The notes: generated from the letters alone by a model not told the origin. 64,000 nt of DNA from Galeopsis tetrahit (GCA_963675135.1 OY776131.1:22497881-22561880); one strand, 5' to 3'. Numbered from the stretch's first letter, positions 12,901-24,150 are shown. Translations and numbers: made by a program.

Positions 12901-13182
12901 GAGGACTTGACCCCGGTTGTTGAGGACATCAACAGCCGCCTCCTTAATTCCGGGAAGGCGTTTGACGGCCTTCTCGACGGAGCCGGCGCAGGCGGAGCAA
13001 GTCATTCCGGTGACGGAGAAAAGCGCCTTCGCCTCGGATCCATCCGCCAAATTCTCTTCATCTGATGAATTGATGTTGATGCCTTTAGGGTATATGGGCA
13101 TCGAAGGGTAGTGAGGGCGAGGGCTTAAATTCCCTCTCTCATTTGATTTTATGCACGCAAGCGACAGAAACTTCTCCGCCAT
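6981..13182 (-). CDS. HMA5: HMA5-type copper-transporting P1B-ATPase, six exons
   Basis: Exons (minus strand): 13182-12880, 10535-9138, 8804-8550, 8356-8234, 8162-7822 and 7536-6981, all with GT-AG borders and consistent phases. The predicted protein has 991 residues, close to the usual length. Two N-terminal metal-binding domains carry GMTCSACAG (59-67) and GMTCTSC (139-145); a third HMA-like region has lost the CxxC. Catalytic marks follow in order: TGES actuator motif (near 490), the CPC ion-path motif (615-617), DKTGT with the phosphorylated Asp 659, SEHP, and GDGIND (863-868). The family exports Cu(I) using ATP, mainly for root detoxification and long-distance copper supply. The N-terminus and the VFMYIPG / FGISVMVIACPC segments favour HMA5 over RAN1/HMA7. 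No frameshift or premature stop is seen. Intron 1 is 2.3 kb and holds MITEs; intron 5 has an unusual duplicated structure (see findings). Confidence 0.93.
7537..7821 (-). repeat. HMA5 intron 5, bounded by copies of its own exon junction
   Basis: On the minus strand the first ~35 bases of this 285-bp intron (GTTTGTGAACATTAAGAG...) resemble the start of exon 6 (GTCTATGAATATCAAAAG...). Its last ~45 bases, containing TATCTGATCCTTTGAAGC and CTTTCTCAG, resemble the end of exon 5 (TATCTGATCCTTTAAAGC and CTATCTCAG). About 200 bp lie between, with two hairpin-like ACAACGGTT...ACCGTCGTCTT units that resemble DNA-transposon subterminal repeats. Confidence 0.8.
8865..9085. mobile_element. MITE-like inverted repeat in HMA5 intron 2
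   Basis: CGTCCAGTGACTGGCTACTG followed by GAGGGTAGCCC (about 8,920-8,960) is mirrored by GGGTTACCCCC, CTGTCGGTCACTAGACG (about 9,025-9,058). The arms are imperfect and no clear target duplication was identified. Confidence 0.5.
11149..11228. repeat. Two-copy tandem repeat in HMA5 intron 1
   Basis: A unit of about 45 bp, GTTTTTGATAGGTTTTTGCTATCAAACATATCTAAACTA with small changes, occurs twice in direct succession. It contains TGATAG / CTATCA half-sites like those of the nearby Tourist-type MITEs. Confidence 0.65.
11456..11650. mobile_element. Tourist/Harbinger-type MITE in HMA5 intron 1
   Basis: The left end GATCATGTTTGATATAG is preceded by TAA, and the right end has ATTATCAAACATT. The interior (TTTTAAAGCATAATCTATCCTTAATTTAAATTATTAAAC) closely resembles the MITE at 14,100-14,256. 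The right terminus is less clean, so its exact end is approximate. Confidence 0.65.
11890..12160 (-). repeat. Dispersed repeat family R1, copy C, inverted, in HMA5 intron 1
   Basis: This is the reverse orientation of the repeats at 3,530 and 6,530. It carries AAATTTGTGGATCATAAGTCTGGATT, then the ACTACATG and TAATACAC motifs. Non-coding. Confidence 0.6.
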
Positions 13183-13303
13183 TTCGATTTCCGATTTGAT
13201 TTGATCCGATCGAACCAGATTAGTTACTTTTTTTTTTCTCTCTCTCTTCCCTCACGCTTTTACGTTACGAAATGTAGAGGAGGATTGTGATACTTTTGTG
13301 ATT

Positions 13304-13312
13304 CAATTTATA
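13304..13312 (-). promoter_or_regulatory. Likely TATA box of HMA5
   Basis: On the minus strand TATAAATTG lies about 120 bases before the ATG at 13182. A CT-rich leader (GAGAGAGAG complement, 13,235-13,250) follows, which is common in plant 5' UTRs. Confidence 0.45.
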
Positions 13313-13329
13313 GCTTCACGCGGGATGAA

Positions 13330-14096
13330 TGACGTGCAGCTGCACCTATAATATAATTTTATTTTAATAAAGGCAACAACTTTCATGAGCTGAAGCTATT
13401 TTTTTATTTTTTTTTAAATAATGGTTATAATTACAATGGGTTACAAGTTACAACTACACTGAAAAAAATATCATGTGAACTTTAACACGCGGGAGGCATA
13501 ATCTTTAATAATAAATGAAGTTTTGAGAGGTAATTTTGTAAAATTTTATGTGTAAAGTAAAAAAATGAGTTGACTTTTATGTATGTGTGGAGAAAAGTAA
13601 TGACATATGTGTAAAATTGAGGATATTGTGAGGTTCATTAAATTAGCGGGTGCAGATAATTGTAGTAAAAATATGATTAAGGGGTGCACTCATTAAAGTA
13701 GTGGGTGTAGGTAAAATATAAATAAAATTTAAAAAGGATGGTAATATAGTAAATAACAAAATATAATTTAAATAATGCTAAAAATAACTAAAACCTGTAT
13801 GACAGGTAGCAGGTCGTTTTTACGGTTACGACGCCACATGGCGCGATTCGACAAAGTGACTGCGTAGTCACTTTGTAAAATGTGACTACCGTAAGAATTG
13901 CCCTAGTAACATGCAAGACATTCTTAAGCTTAAGAAAACCTTCAACATTTAATTTAAAGTTCATTTTTCAATAATTTTTCCTTTTGAACCTCCCATATAT
14001 AAAATATCTACCAATTACAGTAACATACATAATTAGATAAGCAGTGAATATGTCTTGTCATATATCTAGAACAATCACTGTCAAAATATCATAGAC
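13330..14096. other. HMA5 upstream region without a gene
   Basis: No supported ORF. It contains a short cluster of palindromes at 13,795-13,895, including a perfect 11-bp-arm hairpin at 13,851-13,876 (see findings). Otherwise AT-rich. Confidence 0.55.
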
Positions 14097-14099
14097 TAA

Positions 14100-14256
14100 G
14101 GGCATGTTTGATAGTAAAGATGGATTATCTAAGATTAGGATGATAACTAAACTTTATAAATTTTAAAGTATAATCTACCCTTATCTAAGTTATTAAACAA
14201 CCAATAAAAATGATATATAGTTAATTTAAATTTAATTTAAGCTATCAAACATGACC
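14100..14256. mobile_element. Tourist (Harbinger) MITE with TAA target duplication
   Basis: The ends GGGCATGTTTGATAG and GGTCATGTTTGATAG (complement) are inverted, and TAA flanks both sides (14097-14099 and 14257-14259). Size is 157 bp with no ORF. It belongs to the same family as the element at 11,456. Confidence 0.85.
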
Positions 14257-14259
14257 TAA

Positions 14260-15296
14260 GTAAACATGTTTTAAAATTACCTCCACCATAGGTATATCTC
14301 ATGAAGCTAACTGGGCTGGAGCCCATCTAACTTTGTTAGGTCCATGACCCATTAAAACTCATTCCCATCTCATTTAAACTTCTGGATCTTTCTTCCTGAG
14401 CCCAAGTTCACGTTCACTAGGCCCATTTTTTTAACATGTTCTCCTCATATTGGACCCACTTTAAGGCCTAATTGTTTTAATAAATAGACTGCCATTCGAC
14501 CCATTAAATCAATTAATAAGATATTCTATGTTAATGTCTAAATTCTTTATAAAAAGGAATGCAAAAAATATAAAAGATAATTCATTTAATTACCACGTGT
14601 CATCCGTTCATAAAATGACATATTTTGGCCGCATCAAGAAGTAAAGCCCATGAGGAGTGAGCTCGGACAACACTGCACCATTTACTTAGTCATTAGGCTA
14701 TAATTGTGCCACCTAGACGAACGTGTGTACTTCTAAAAGGGTCTTTGCCCTAATAATAAGACACAATTTTCTCAATATTCAGTAAAATATTACTCTATAT
14801 ATCCTCAAAAAAACACTACTCTAAAGCTTTTTAGAAGAACATTGAATACGATTAGCTAGATCGATAGTCATTGGCTCCCACATGAATTCATTGTTTGATT
14901 ACTCCATTTTCACCACATCCACATGCACAACATCAATATAAATCGACTATGAACATGTATCAGCCGCTGGGTTGTACCAAGTTCAAGATTGGACCATAGC
15001 GTCAGTACACACATATGAAGAAAAGGACCAACAACCAAATCAATCGAAATATACATATATATATATATATAATTAAATATATTATTCATCCTACGTAAGT
15101 AAGAGGATAAATTCTGCCTAAGGTAAAACTGAAAGGGAACGACTTGGATATATATATTGCATGTTAATTAACTTAATACTACTACGTTAATGTGGCATCA
15201 CCCAAATGTATATATATCACTAATCAATATTCAATTACTAATAATTTAATGAAATAATTTCTTTTTCAATGACAAGAGAACCGAGTATAAAGATGA
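14260..15296. other. Intergenic stretch without a recognisable gene
   Basis: No coding region is supported. Features are limited to a short TA run near 15,056-15,070 and TATA-like tracts. Confidence 0.5.
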
Positions 15297-15297
15297 C

Positions 15298-15636
15298 CGG
15301 TTAATTGCAAATTAAATCATCACCTTTCATTAAATTGTAATTTAATTTAAATTTTTAAATAATTGTAAATAAAATTATCACTTTTAAATATTGTTGCAAT
15401 TAATTTAGACTTCTTGACAGTTTTATTTGTGTCCGAATTTGACGTTTCGAGATTAGATCGAAATAAAAAACAATGTTGTTTTATTAAGGAGGTGTCACAT
15501 CAGCTAGCCACATTAAATTTGAACACAGATGAAATTGTCAAAAAATCTAAATTGAAAGTGATGATTTTATTTGCCATTATTCAAAAGGTTAAATTAAATT
15601 ACAATTTTTTTAAAATGATTTATTTTGCAATTACCT
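15298..15636. mobile_element. Foldback MITE, GGTTAATTGCAAATTAAATCATC-type ends
   Basis: The left arm begins GGTTAATTGCAAATTAAATC, and the right arm is the complement of GGTAATTGCAAAATAAATC. Both continue into an ATTGTAATTTAATTT-like block. The interior has no credible ORF. A TA microsatellite (15,640-15,668) adjoins the right end. Confidence 0.7.
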
Positions 15637-15771
15637 CTAATAATATATATATATATATATATATATATGGCACGGGATCGACATGCATGAAAAATATTTG
15701 AATGATTCAAAATCATGATTTTAGTATAAATTTAAATTGGTATATACACTTTTTAGATGATTACCTGTTCC

Positions 15772-16594
15772 TAGAGCCGTCAAAACGGGCTGGGCCCGTT
15801 GGGTCAGCCCGCCCCGCCACTTAAAATAGTGGGTTGGGCTAAGCTTTTCCAAGCCCGCTAGGAAGCGGGCCCAGGCGGGCCGGCCCGTTTGGTTCGCGGT
15901 CTTTGGCGGGTTGGGGCGGGCTTTGGCGGGCTGGCCCGCCTTTTTTTAAAAAATATTATATTTACTTAAAAAATATAAAAAAAAAATGTATTTTCTGCCT
16001 TTTGTAGGGGTTGAACTCAGGACCTGTCTAGGCAATGATGCTCTAACCATTTGAATATTCAACTTTGTTTTAAAAAAATATACAATAAATCTAACTAAAA
16101 GAAAAAATTCTAGTAAATGACAGATTATAGATGCTCTAACCATTTGAACTATTCAACTTTGTTTTAAAAAAATATACAATAAATCTAACTAAAAGAAAAA
16201 ACTCTAGTAAATGACAGATTATAGAAGCAGCTCCATTTTTTTTCTCCTTTCTTCATTTTCTGATATATATAAATAATATTATTGTAATTTATAGTGTATT
16301 ATACAATTAATAATGACAATGTTTCTATTTAGTTTTTTTGTTGTTAATTATTAACACTATAATTCTTGATATATACTGTAATTTTTGTGTTTCTTAATAA
16401 ATTTAATAAATACTTTTGTAACAAAAAAAAAAAAAAAAGTTGGCCCGTCTAAACCCGCGGCCCGCCCATTTTTGGGTTGGGTTGAGGTTTTTACAGCCCG
16501 CTTGACAAACGGTCTGGCCCGCCCCGCCCCGCCAAATGGCGGACTTTTGCGGTTTTGGCCCGTCCCGCCCCGCCGGCCCGTCTTGACAGGTCTA
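15772..16594. mobile_element. Non-autonomous hAT element, 823 bp, with 8-bp target duplication
   Basis: The inverted termini are TAGAGCCGTCAAAACGGGC and TAGACCTGTCAAGACGGGC. The 8-bp sequence CCTGTTCC flanks both sides (15764-15771 and 16595-16602), the size expected for hAT transposition. The ends are GC-rich and full of GGGCGGGC / GCCCGCC blocks. The middle is AT-rich and contains a direct duplication of about 95 bp (16,037-16,131 and 16,130-16,225). No transposase is encoded, so it depends on an autonomous relative. On the minus strand it also carries tRNA-like A-box and B-box sequence (16,010-16,055). Confidence 0.92.
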
Positions 16595-16602
16595 CCTGTT
16601 CC

Positions 16603-17651
16603 ACCAAATTCAACATTCATTCAAAGAGCAGTCTACAAACCATTTCTTGTTCTTAATTGAAATGTATAGAATAACTTTATAATTTAGGGTTATATAGCAG
16701 TCTATAATTGAAATGATTTTTATACTTGTATAACAACATCTGTGCTGTTTGATAGCCTAAATAGACTTATATCTCAGCCCTAAATAGGGCTAAAAGTTTC
16801 ATACTAAAAAGTATTTTTTTGGGTCTTATTTAGGTCTTATATGCCCAAATCACTGTTCCACCTTCAAAAAATTATTTAACCCCCCCTAGTATTAGCTATA
16901 TGGCCTTTGCCCCGTATAAGCACGATTGCTATATTGCCCATCGATTTTTCATTTTTCCTACATCTTTGCCCTAATCCAATATTTTCTCAGAATTTCAAAA
17001 ACATTTTCTTCGACTTTTTTCTGGCGATTATCCATCGCCGATCCTCTCTGTCGGCCATCACTGTCGTTCTCCACGGGTGTTTTATATCGTCATCGTCCGT
17101 TCATCTGACTGTCTTGGCTCCCGCGTTCAAGCTTTTGCTTCATCGCCGTTAATGGTGAAACTCGCAACATCGAAGGATTTTTTTTAATTATTCTTTTAGG
17201 GCTTGTCGTCGATGAATACTCTTTCGTTTTTTTCGTATTCACCATTCTCTTGTGGTTTTTAGGTGTGTGTTCGCTGCTCGCTGGGTTCCTTGACGTAAAG
17301 CTTGAAGGTTTGATTTGCTTGTTCACTTGAATGTTCGATCTGCTTTAGTTATTGCAGATTAGTAATTTTTTGTTGGAGATTTTTAATAACCCAGATCGGT
17401 TGCATGTAGGTTATCTTTGTGGGCTTAGGGTTCCGTCGCATTTTTTTATTACAAACAAGTTAGCGTGCATTTTTTATTTTGGGTTTATGGATTTGGGAAT
17501 CTTTATACAAGTGTTTTGATTTCGTTTGTTTTGCTTGTGTGCTCTGGGAACATTGTTGTGTGATCCGTTTGAGTATCTAATTATTCGTTGTTCGTATAGG
17601 TAATTCCTACCTATACAATGCTGACCCCTTCGATGAAAAAAAAAACTTCTG
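16603..17651. other. Left part of the Harbinger-like cluster, no gene
   Basis: A GTGCTGTTTGATAG motif at about 16,740-16,754 resembles the inverted terminal motif GTCCGTTTGATA found near 50,915-50,926, and may be the left end of a Harbinger element; no TAA/TTA directly flanks it. The stretch 16,900-17,640 is CT-rich, as in a transposase 5' leader. No ORF here has recognisable homology. Confidence 0.4.
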
Positions 17652-18987
17652 ATGTTCTTCTTAGTTGAAGAGATCTTGCACCAACAGTTCATTCTTACAT
17701 GTATACTCATAATCCTAATAACTAGACGAAACAAAAATGTCAGAAGGCGCACCATTACTTGGGGTATGATTTCTAGAATCCCTAGGCAAGTTTTACACTT
17801 GAATAGATCGATTGGTCCATACTCGCGATTCTGATTGTGTTGCGAATCTAAGGATGGATCGAAATGCGTTTGCACATTTGTGTTATTTACTAAACGAATT
17901 AGGGGGCTTTAAAAGACTAAAGTATGTTGGTGTTGAAGAGCAAGTTTCAGTGTTCTTATCTGTTGTTGCTCACCATAAAAAGAATAGGCTTGTGGCATTT
18001 GATTTTGAAAGGTCTGGTCAAACAATATCCACCATTGTCCGCCTAGTATTGAAAGTTGTTTTGAAATTGCATCATCTGTTCTTAGTTAAGCCTGTACCTG
18101 TATCTGATGACTCCACCGACTCAAGATGGAAATGGTTCAAGGTAATTTTTGGTATACATTTCCTCTTGAATTGCATTATATGCTGCTTATGTTATATTTG
18201 TCGTTTTAACTATATCCTCAACTTCTTTTGATAGGGTTGTGTGCCCTTGATGGAACATTTATTGATCTTCATGTACCTTCCGAAGATAGAGCACGTTATA
18301 GAACACGGAAGGGCCGTATTTCTACCAATGTGCTCGAAGTATGCGACATACAAATGCGATTCGTTTACGTTCTTCCGGGGTGGGAAGGGTCTGCTGCCGA
18401 TTGTAGAATACTTCGCGACGCTGTATCCAGGCCTTATGGTCTCAAAGTTCCTAAAGGTAAGTATGTGTACGTCTAACATGTTTCTTACCTAAAATTTTCA
18501 CATGCATCTCACCTAAATGTCTTTTGTAGGGAAGTACTATTTGTGTGACAACAGATATCCCAACAGCGAAGGCTTTCTTGTTCCTTACCGTAATTGTCGG
18601 TATCATCTAAGTTAGTGGGGTCCCAATACTGGTAGGCCAACTAATCTACATGAACATTACAACATGAAACACACTAGGGCACGTGATATCATAGAACGGG
18701 CTTTTGGTGTATTGAAAAAGCGTTTTGAGATACTTAGAAGTACGTCGTTCTATCCTCTAAAGGTTCAAGTTAGACTTATCATGGCTTGTTTCCTCCTCCA
18801 CAATTATTGCCGCTCTCAAATGCCTATTGACCCAATCGAGGAAATGTTTGATTTACATGATGATGTCCCGGCTGACGATGAAATGAATGACGACGTTATG
18901 GACACCGTTGAGTCATCGCCCCAGTTTAACGAATGGCGAGAGGGTTTGGCTCAGGAAATGTGGGATCGTTGGAGATCCGGAGACTAA
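17652..18987 (+). pseudogene. PIF/Harbinger (HARBI1-like) DDE transposase, decayed
   Basis: Three exons are visible: 17652-18141, 18235-18456 and 18530-18987. Harbinger transposases cut and rejoin DNA at the element ends using a DDE triad. The N-terminal part has an IPRQVLHLNR segment and then NLRMDRNAFAHLC. Exon 2 carries ALDGTFID (first Asp) and FVYVLPGWEGSAADCRILRDA. Exon 3 carries YYLCDNRYPNSEGFLVPYR (second Asp) and IERAFGVLKKRF (Glu), then the C-terminal LLHNYCRSQMPIDP. Lesions: a frame change near 17,803-17,812, another at the exon 2 start (the reading passes from GC to ALDG in a new frame), and a TAG stop at about 18,613 just before WGP. Intron borders still read GT-AG. It is recognisable but not functional as read. 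Confidence 0.88.
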
Positions 18988-19258
18988 TACATTCTGGCTT
19001 TCATTGCATGTTTGGACTTGAACACATTTTTACTCTTTTTTTTTTTAAATTACTGGGAGTAGACATCTGAGTTTGTGTGATTTACATGTTTGGACATTCG
19101 AAACTGTGTCATTGCTGTGATTGGAGATCATAATTTGTGTCTGTTTGGATTGTCATTGTAATTGTTGACTGCTTGAGTTTTTAATTGTTGTTACATGCAT
19201 CATTTTTAATCCCGTCTCTTATATATGTTGTACTTATGTTTCGCCAAGCTTTCAGGAA

Positions 19259-19531
19259 ATGGTCCCTCCGATGTGTTCTTGTGGAAATGGACCTATGATC
19301 ACAAAGTGCGCAGGTGAAAGTTCGAGGCATCCGGGTAGATACTACTACAAGTGCCCGAGATACCTTCAGCATAGTAAGCACTTTTATTGGTGTGATGAAT
19401 ATCATCGGAATGATAAATCAGGTAATGTTCCGACATTCCTTACTACTCAAACTTATAATTCAAGCAAGATGTGTTCAAGTTCGTGTACAGATCCTTTGGT
19501 CCGAGATTCAGGCTCTCAACTGCATCGCTGA
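19259..19531 (+). CDS. GRF-type zinc-finger small ORF
   Basis: This 90-codon ORF starts MVPPMCSCGNGPMITKC. It matches the GRF zinc-finger pattern: CSCG, then an RHPGRYYYKCPRY core, then HFYWCDEY. GRF fingers bind nucleic acid, and short GRF proteins are common beside plant transposase genes. It lies 270 bp downstream of the transposase on the same strand. The tail after FYWCDEYHRND has no recognisable domain, so the true end or a splice site is uncertain. Expression is not shown. Confidence 0.6.
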   Translation: MVPPMCSCGNGPMITKCAGESSRHPGRYYYKCPRYLQHSKHFYWCDEYHRNDKSGNVPTFLTTQTYNSSKMCSSSCTDPLVRDSGSQLHR

Positions 19532-20008
19532 TCCAATGAAGATGAAACTGATAGCATATCGACAAGTGGCAACGAACCACTAAATTCATCTTCTATTGCT
19601 GTTAACCTAAATGGAGTCCCAAGTCATCTAATCATTTGTTTGTTGGTTGTGATCGTACTTATGTTTATCACTATCATTGTCTTATTGGGTTTCCTAATTG
19701 CTCTTTGAACTTTTGAGACATGTGTATAATTTATTTATTAGAGTTTAATGGATCGATGTTGAAGCGTGTGGTTTTTTACTATTCAACTTGTGAATGCCAT
19801 ATATTCAAGATTCTAATGAAATGAATGATGGACTTAAATCTTCATGAAAAGACCATTCACAACTTTCTAATCTTTTAGAACAAAGCAATAACCAATCTCT
19901 TTCTAACCTTCATGAAAAGACAATTCACAACTTTCTAATCTACTACTCAACTACATAAGCTGCATTCCCCTAACACTCCAACTATGCTCATCTTCACATA
20001 CTCAAAAA

Positions 20009-20892
20009 ATGTCAAACTCTAATCTTCCAAGCATCCCTCTGCAAGAAACCTTGTTGTACTCGGGCATTTGGGACTTTGAATGTCATGATGTGTTCATTGA
20101 TAGCCTAATTATCCAGAAGAGTCTAGGACGGTGGGGCATCCGAACGAGGTAATAAACTTTGGTGCAATATGCACTAGCATTCAAGCCGTGAATGAGAGGT
20201 ACAACCATGTGTTGACATGGATCGATGGTATCGAACGTCATTCAGATCTTGAACGTCAGTACCACACTTTCAAGAAGCTTAAAGAACACCCGAAAGTTTG
20301 GTGGGATCCGGAATGGAACGTCGTTCATACTTCGAAACATAATTGGATTCGCTTGATTCAGGTTTCATTGAATTCTCGTCCTTTTATTGTATAGTATTTG
20401 ATTACTTACATTAACGTTTACATATTGTCACAGTTGGATGAGACCGTCAAAGCCTTCTTCCATCATGGAGATCCACACCATGAGAAGCTTAACTTGTTAT
20501 TTGGAATTCCCGATGCTCTCATCGAGCCTCCAGCGAATGTTGAAATTATTCAAGTAAGTGACGATAGTCGCACCAATGATGACGATGTGAAGAACATCAA
20601 CTCTGAACCATTCATGGTGTCCGACGATGAGGGTCAACATGGCCATCCTCCGATAATAGACCCCACATTTAACTATGGCCCATGGGCGCCGGCAAGATCA
20701 ACTGAATATGAGGACGTTGAACCACTTCATGAGTCGACCCCGTCATGGTCTCCTCCTCGTCAGCAATTAATCCAGCCTTCAGCCCTTCCGGACACTCCAA
20801 CCACTTTGTGGAGTACAAACAATAGAGGGGCTTGTTCTTCGTCTTGTGCTTCTTCAAGGTCTCCGAAGAAGGGGAAAAAGAAGATGACTTAA
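20009..20892 (+). pseudogene. Myb/SANT-like Harbinger-associated protein, two exons, one frameshift
   Basis: Exon 1 is 20009-20361 and exon 2 is 20434-20892, with GT-AG borders. The ORF opens MSNSNLPSIPLQ. Near 20,105-20,131 the frame changes and resumes as VGHPNEVINFGAICTSIQAVNERY, followed by ERQYHTFKKLKEHPKVWWDPEWNVV and, in exon 2, AFFHHGDPHHEKLNLLFGIPDAL. These segments are typical of the plant Myb/SANT-like DNA-binding proteins that partner Harbinger transposases. The C-terminal half is acidic and proline/serine-rich and ends in a basic KKGKKKMT. The frameshift could be real decay or an assembly indel. Confidence 0.75.
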
Positions 20893-21431
20893 CATGATCA
20901 AGTTGGTACGTCAGTCCCATGCTGCTTCCGTTCAAGTCTCATTGAGTCAGCCATGAGATTCCGATGCAAGCTAATGTATTTTAGTTTCCGTTATGCTTTC
21001 ATTTTATGTTGTTTTCGTATTTGTTGTGTCTTTGAACATTTGCGTTTGTCGTGTTGTTGTCTACGTTTTAATGTATTTTCAAAATTGACAACCCTTATTC
21101 TGATTTCATTGTGTGCTTTGTGTGTTTAGTTTATTGATAATGAGCCTTTTTGTGGGCTATTTGTTTGGTCCATACGGAAAATTCACTAGTTGCAATTAAT
21201 ATAGCCTTGGACGACATAGGTTTTCATGGATATTTCATAACTAAGCGTAAATCTAGGTGGAATACTACATAATTGGGCACCACACTTTCAACCTATGAAC
21301 CTGAACAAAATAGGTAGGAGACAGAATATGAGTGCAATGACAAGAAGATTTTGAAGTTTCGTCAACTCTTCAATCCGTCCAGTTTTATAGTCATTATCTG
21401 ACTCAAGGTGGGTACATGATTCCTTCCAAAT
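20893..21431. other. Spacer between Myb/SANT and GRF ORFs, no gene seen
   Basis: No supported ORF on either strand. T-rich sequence at 20,970-21,130 resembles a 3' UTR of the preceding gene. Confidence 0.4.
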
Positions 21432-21692
21432 TTAAACATAATCTTTTGACCGACTCAACCTGTTCATGAGCTCTTGGTTTTCAACCAACAGTGAGTCGAA
21501 CTTCGTCACTATGCCCGGCAGCATTCCGTGTGGAACAGTGGTTTGCACGTTCCCTGAGTGTTCGTCTGCCCAAAGGAAATAGTCACATCCAGCATCATCG
21601 TTCGGATAATAGCACGAGTAAAAGAGTCTTCCTCTGCTTTGTTCGTTACTTGAAATGCATATACGGGTCTCTTTACCACAATCACATGTCAC
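21432..21692 (-). CDS. Second GRF-type zinc-finger small ORF
   Basis: This 86-codon ORF on the minus strand opens MTCDCGKETRICISSNE, then SRGRLFYSCYYPNDDAGCDYFLWADE. That is the GRF pattern CxCG...GRxFYxC...CxFFxWxDE. A short helical tail (LLVENQELMNRLSRS) could be a coiled coil. It is closer to a canonical GRF finger than the one at 19,259. It faces away from the transposase. Such ORFs are usually transposon-associated; the function in transposition is unknown. Confidence 0.65.
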   Translation of the reverse strand: MTCDCGKETRICISSNEQSRGRLFYSCYYPNDDAGCDYFLWADEHSGNVQTTVPHGMLPGIVTKFDSLLVENQELMNRLSRSKDYV

Positions 21693-22046
21693 ATACGTCC
21701 CATGGTTTTATGGAGAAGAAGCATACATGATTTTGTGTGGTTGTGTGGTTATGGTTGGATCGTGTTGGGTATATATAGGTGCAAAATATTTTCCCCCCAA
21801 AAGATTAAGAATGTTCCCTCCAAGAATGGTAACAATGTTCCCTCCAAATGGATTAGGGTTTAGTTTTGGTTTTGGCGCCAAACTTTCCCTTCCATTAGGT
21901 TATGTATGACAAAATATGTTGAAGCCCAAAAAAAGCAATTATACTCGGTCCAAACCAATGACTAACATGTGATAATGAATATGCAACACATAATAACATA
22001 ACGTAGCAGCATTCCCATACATGATCACAACAAACTTCAGCATAAT

Positions 22047-24052
22047 TGTCACATCCCGATTTTAGGGGCCTAGATGAAAATACTATATTTTTACTTTTGA
22101 AGGCCAACTAAATAAAATACTGTCTTATCTTGACTTTCAAAAGACTTTGAAATACTGAAGTAGATCAAATTTATGAATTATAAAAAAAATGTGCAGCGGA
22201 AGTAAATATTAAATAGAGACAATTTTGAAAACTTAACACCAATCACTCGAAAATAAATAAATTTACTTTAAAGGCCGACATAATTTTTAAAACAATTAAA
22301 AGATGTGACTTTTTATTAAACGAAATATTTTAAATCGAACTAATTAAATCACAGCTTTAAAATAATAATTGCTTTTTCTTGACACGCATCCACCGTTCCT
22401 CCACCGCAACTCCTTTAATCTTTAATCTGAAAAATGTTAATATGATTGGGGTGAGCAAAACAACTAGCTCAGTGGGATCTCCTTTGTCACAATTAAATAT
22501 AACATATGAATAACATCATAACTCACAAACATGCATACAATTTCATAAGCTTGTTGGCAAAGCCAACCATAATAACATAGGCTTGTTGGATAAACCAACC
22601 ATAAGTTTGTTGGATGAACCAACCATAATAACATAGGCTTGTTGGATAAACCAACCATAAGTTTGTTGGATAAACCAACCATAAGATGTAAGATGCAGCA
22701 ATAAATAACGTCACTCATACAAAATACTTAAAAATGACAAAGTAGTCAATCAAGAAAATCCCACCTTAAAAGTCTTGATTAATAGCTTGGCTTATCACGA
22801 GCGTCTCTCGTCACCTAAACGATAAAATATTATGATTTAGTATTTCTATACCTAAATTAATATATACACCAAAACTCTACTATTTATTATTAACTCATAA
22901 CATGGAATACTAGCTAGCCTACATACATAAGTTGCACTGATATGATTTAATGTAACTAAAATCTTGAGAATTCAAAGAGATTATATATTTAAGTACACCG
23001 TATAAAAGTTACGAAAATGGTTTGGCAATTAAATTAGTGGATCATTGCTATCTGTTGTGAAACTTTTGGTTTTAAACTCAAATAAATAAATTACCATACA
23101 TATATATGGAGATATAATATACACCTACTGGAACTAAATTTAAATAAAACCTGATGTCTCAACCTTATAAGATTTTTTATTAAAATAGTCCAACTCATCC
23201 CACGGCTTAATTAATGGTTTTGTAAATTAAGAATTTTCGCATACACCTAATTCGCATTGGCAATTATCAAAGAAATCCCTCAAAGCTTAATAGACAGAAG
23301 AAGAGTTAAATAATCTCATCACTTTGTTGTTGAACTCGAAACAAGAAATCCATAATAAATCAGCTTTATAGTCACTTTATGGAATCAAACCTAACCCGAA
23401 ATGTAAAAATCAGAACTCAAACGACACATCGGTAAATTTTGAAATATTAACTAACAAAGAGACGAGGAAGGAAACATTACTACTTTGTAGACCCGAGAAA
23501 CAGCTACTTGCTGGTGAAAAGAAGATTCAACGATCAAATTTGCGACGAAGAACTTTTCGATTGGAATTAAGAAGATATTTATTGGCGTGTTTTGATGAGG
23601 GAAGATATTATTTTATGTAATTGTACGCTGTAAATTTAAATTAACGTGTGTAAAGAGGTGAGAAGATATAATTAGTTGAGAAGAATTTGGGATTTGGAGA
23701 GTAATCCGGAATTATGAGAGATTCACGGTCTTTCAATTTGAATTCAAATTTTCTAATTGCCAACTGCATTGAGATACTTGGAGGGGGATCATAATTAGTG
23801 GGGAGTGTTCTATTTTCAAAACAAAACTATTAGTATAATTAAAATCTTAAAATATCTTATCTTTTAAAACCACACCTATACGTATACTTATAATACTTTA
23901 TTTAAAATAGATACACAAATTATATATATAGATATTATATATATATTAAACGTTTAATCATATAATTAATATATATATTTTAGATAAGTCTTTACATATA
24001 TTTATTATAATCTATTTTAAAATATTTTATTTTTATTAAAACTTCTCAATTA

Positions 24053-24092
<40 letters not shown>

Positions 24093-24150
24093 AAAATAAT
24101 ATCTTATGTCTTTTAATAACTTATGGTATTTGAAATTTACGGGTGTCACA
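22047..24150 (-). repeat. LTR (3' LTR in element sense) of the LARD-like element
   Basis: It reads TGTGACACCCG... to ...GGGATGTGACA on the minus strand. It contains a hairpin minisatellite at 22,545-22,690 with five cores of TTGTTGGATAAACCAACC and an AT microsatellite near 24,058-24,088. Confidence 0.9.

Noticed and set aside
15414..15701. 95-codon ORF ending in YIYIYIY
   Set aside because: It covers a MITE and runs into a TA microsatellite; no homology.
16357..16660. Overlapping 87- and 91-codon ORFs on both strands, Gly/Pro/Arg-rich
   Set aside because: They translate the GC-rich terminal repeat of the hAT element; low-complexity and not coding.
16740..16754. Definite left terminus of the Harbinger element
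   Set aside because: The motif resembles the right end, but no TAA/TTA directly borders it and inner sequence does not match, so it is kept only as a candidate.
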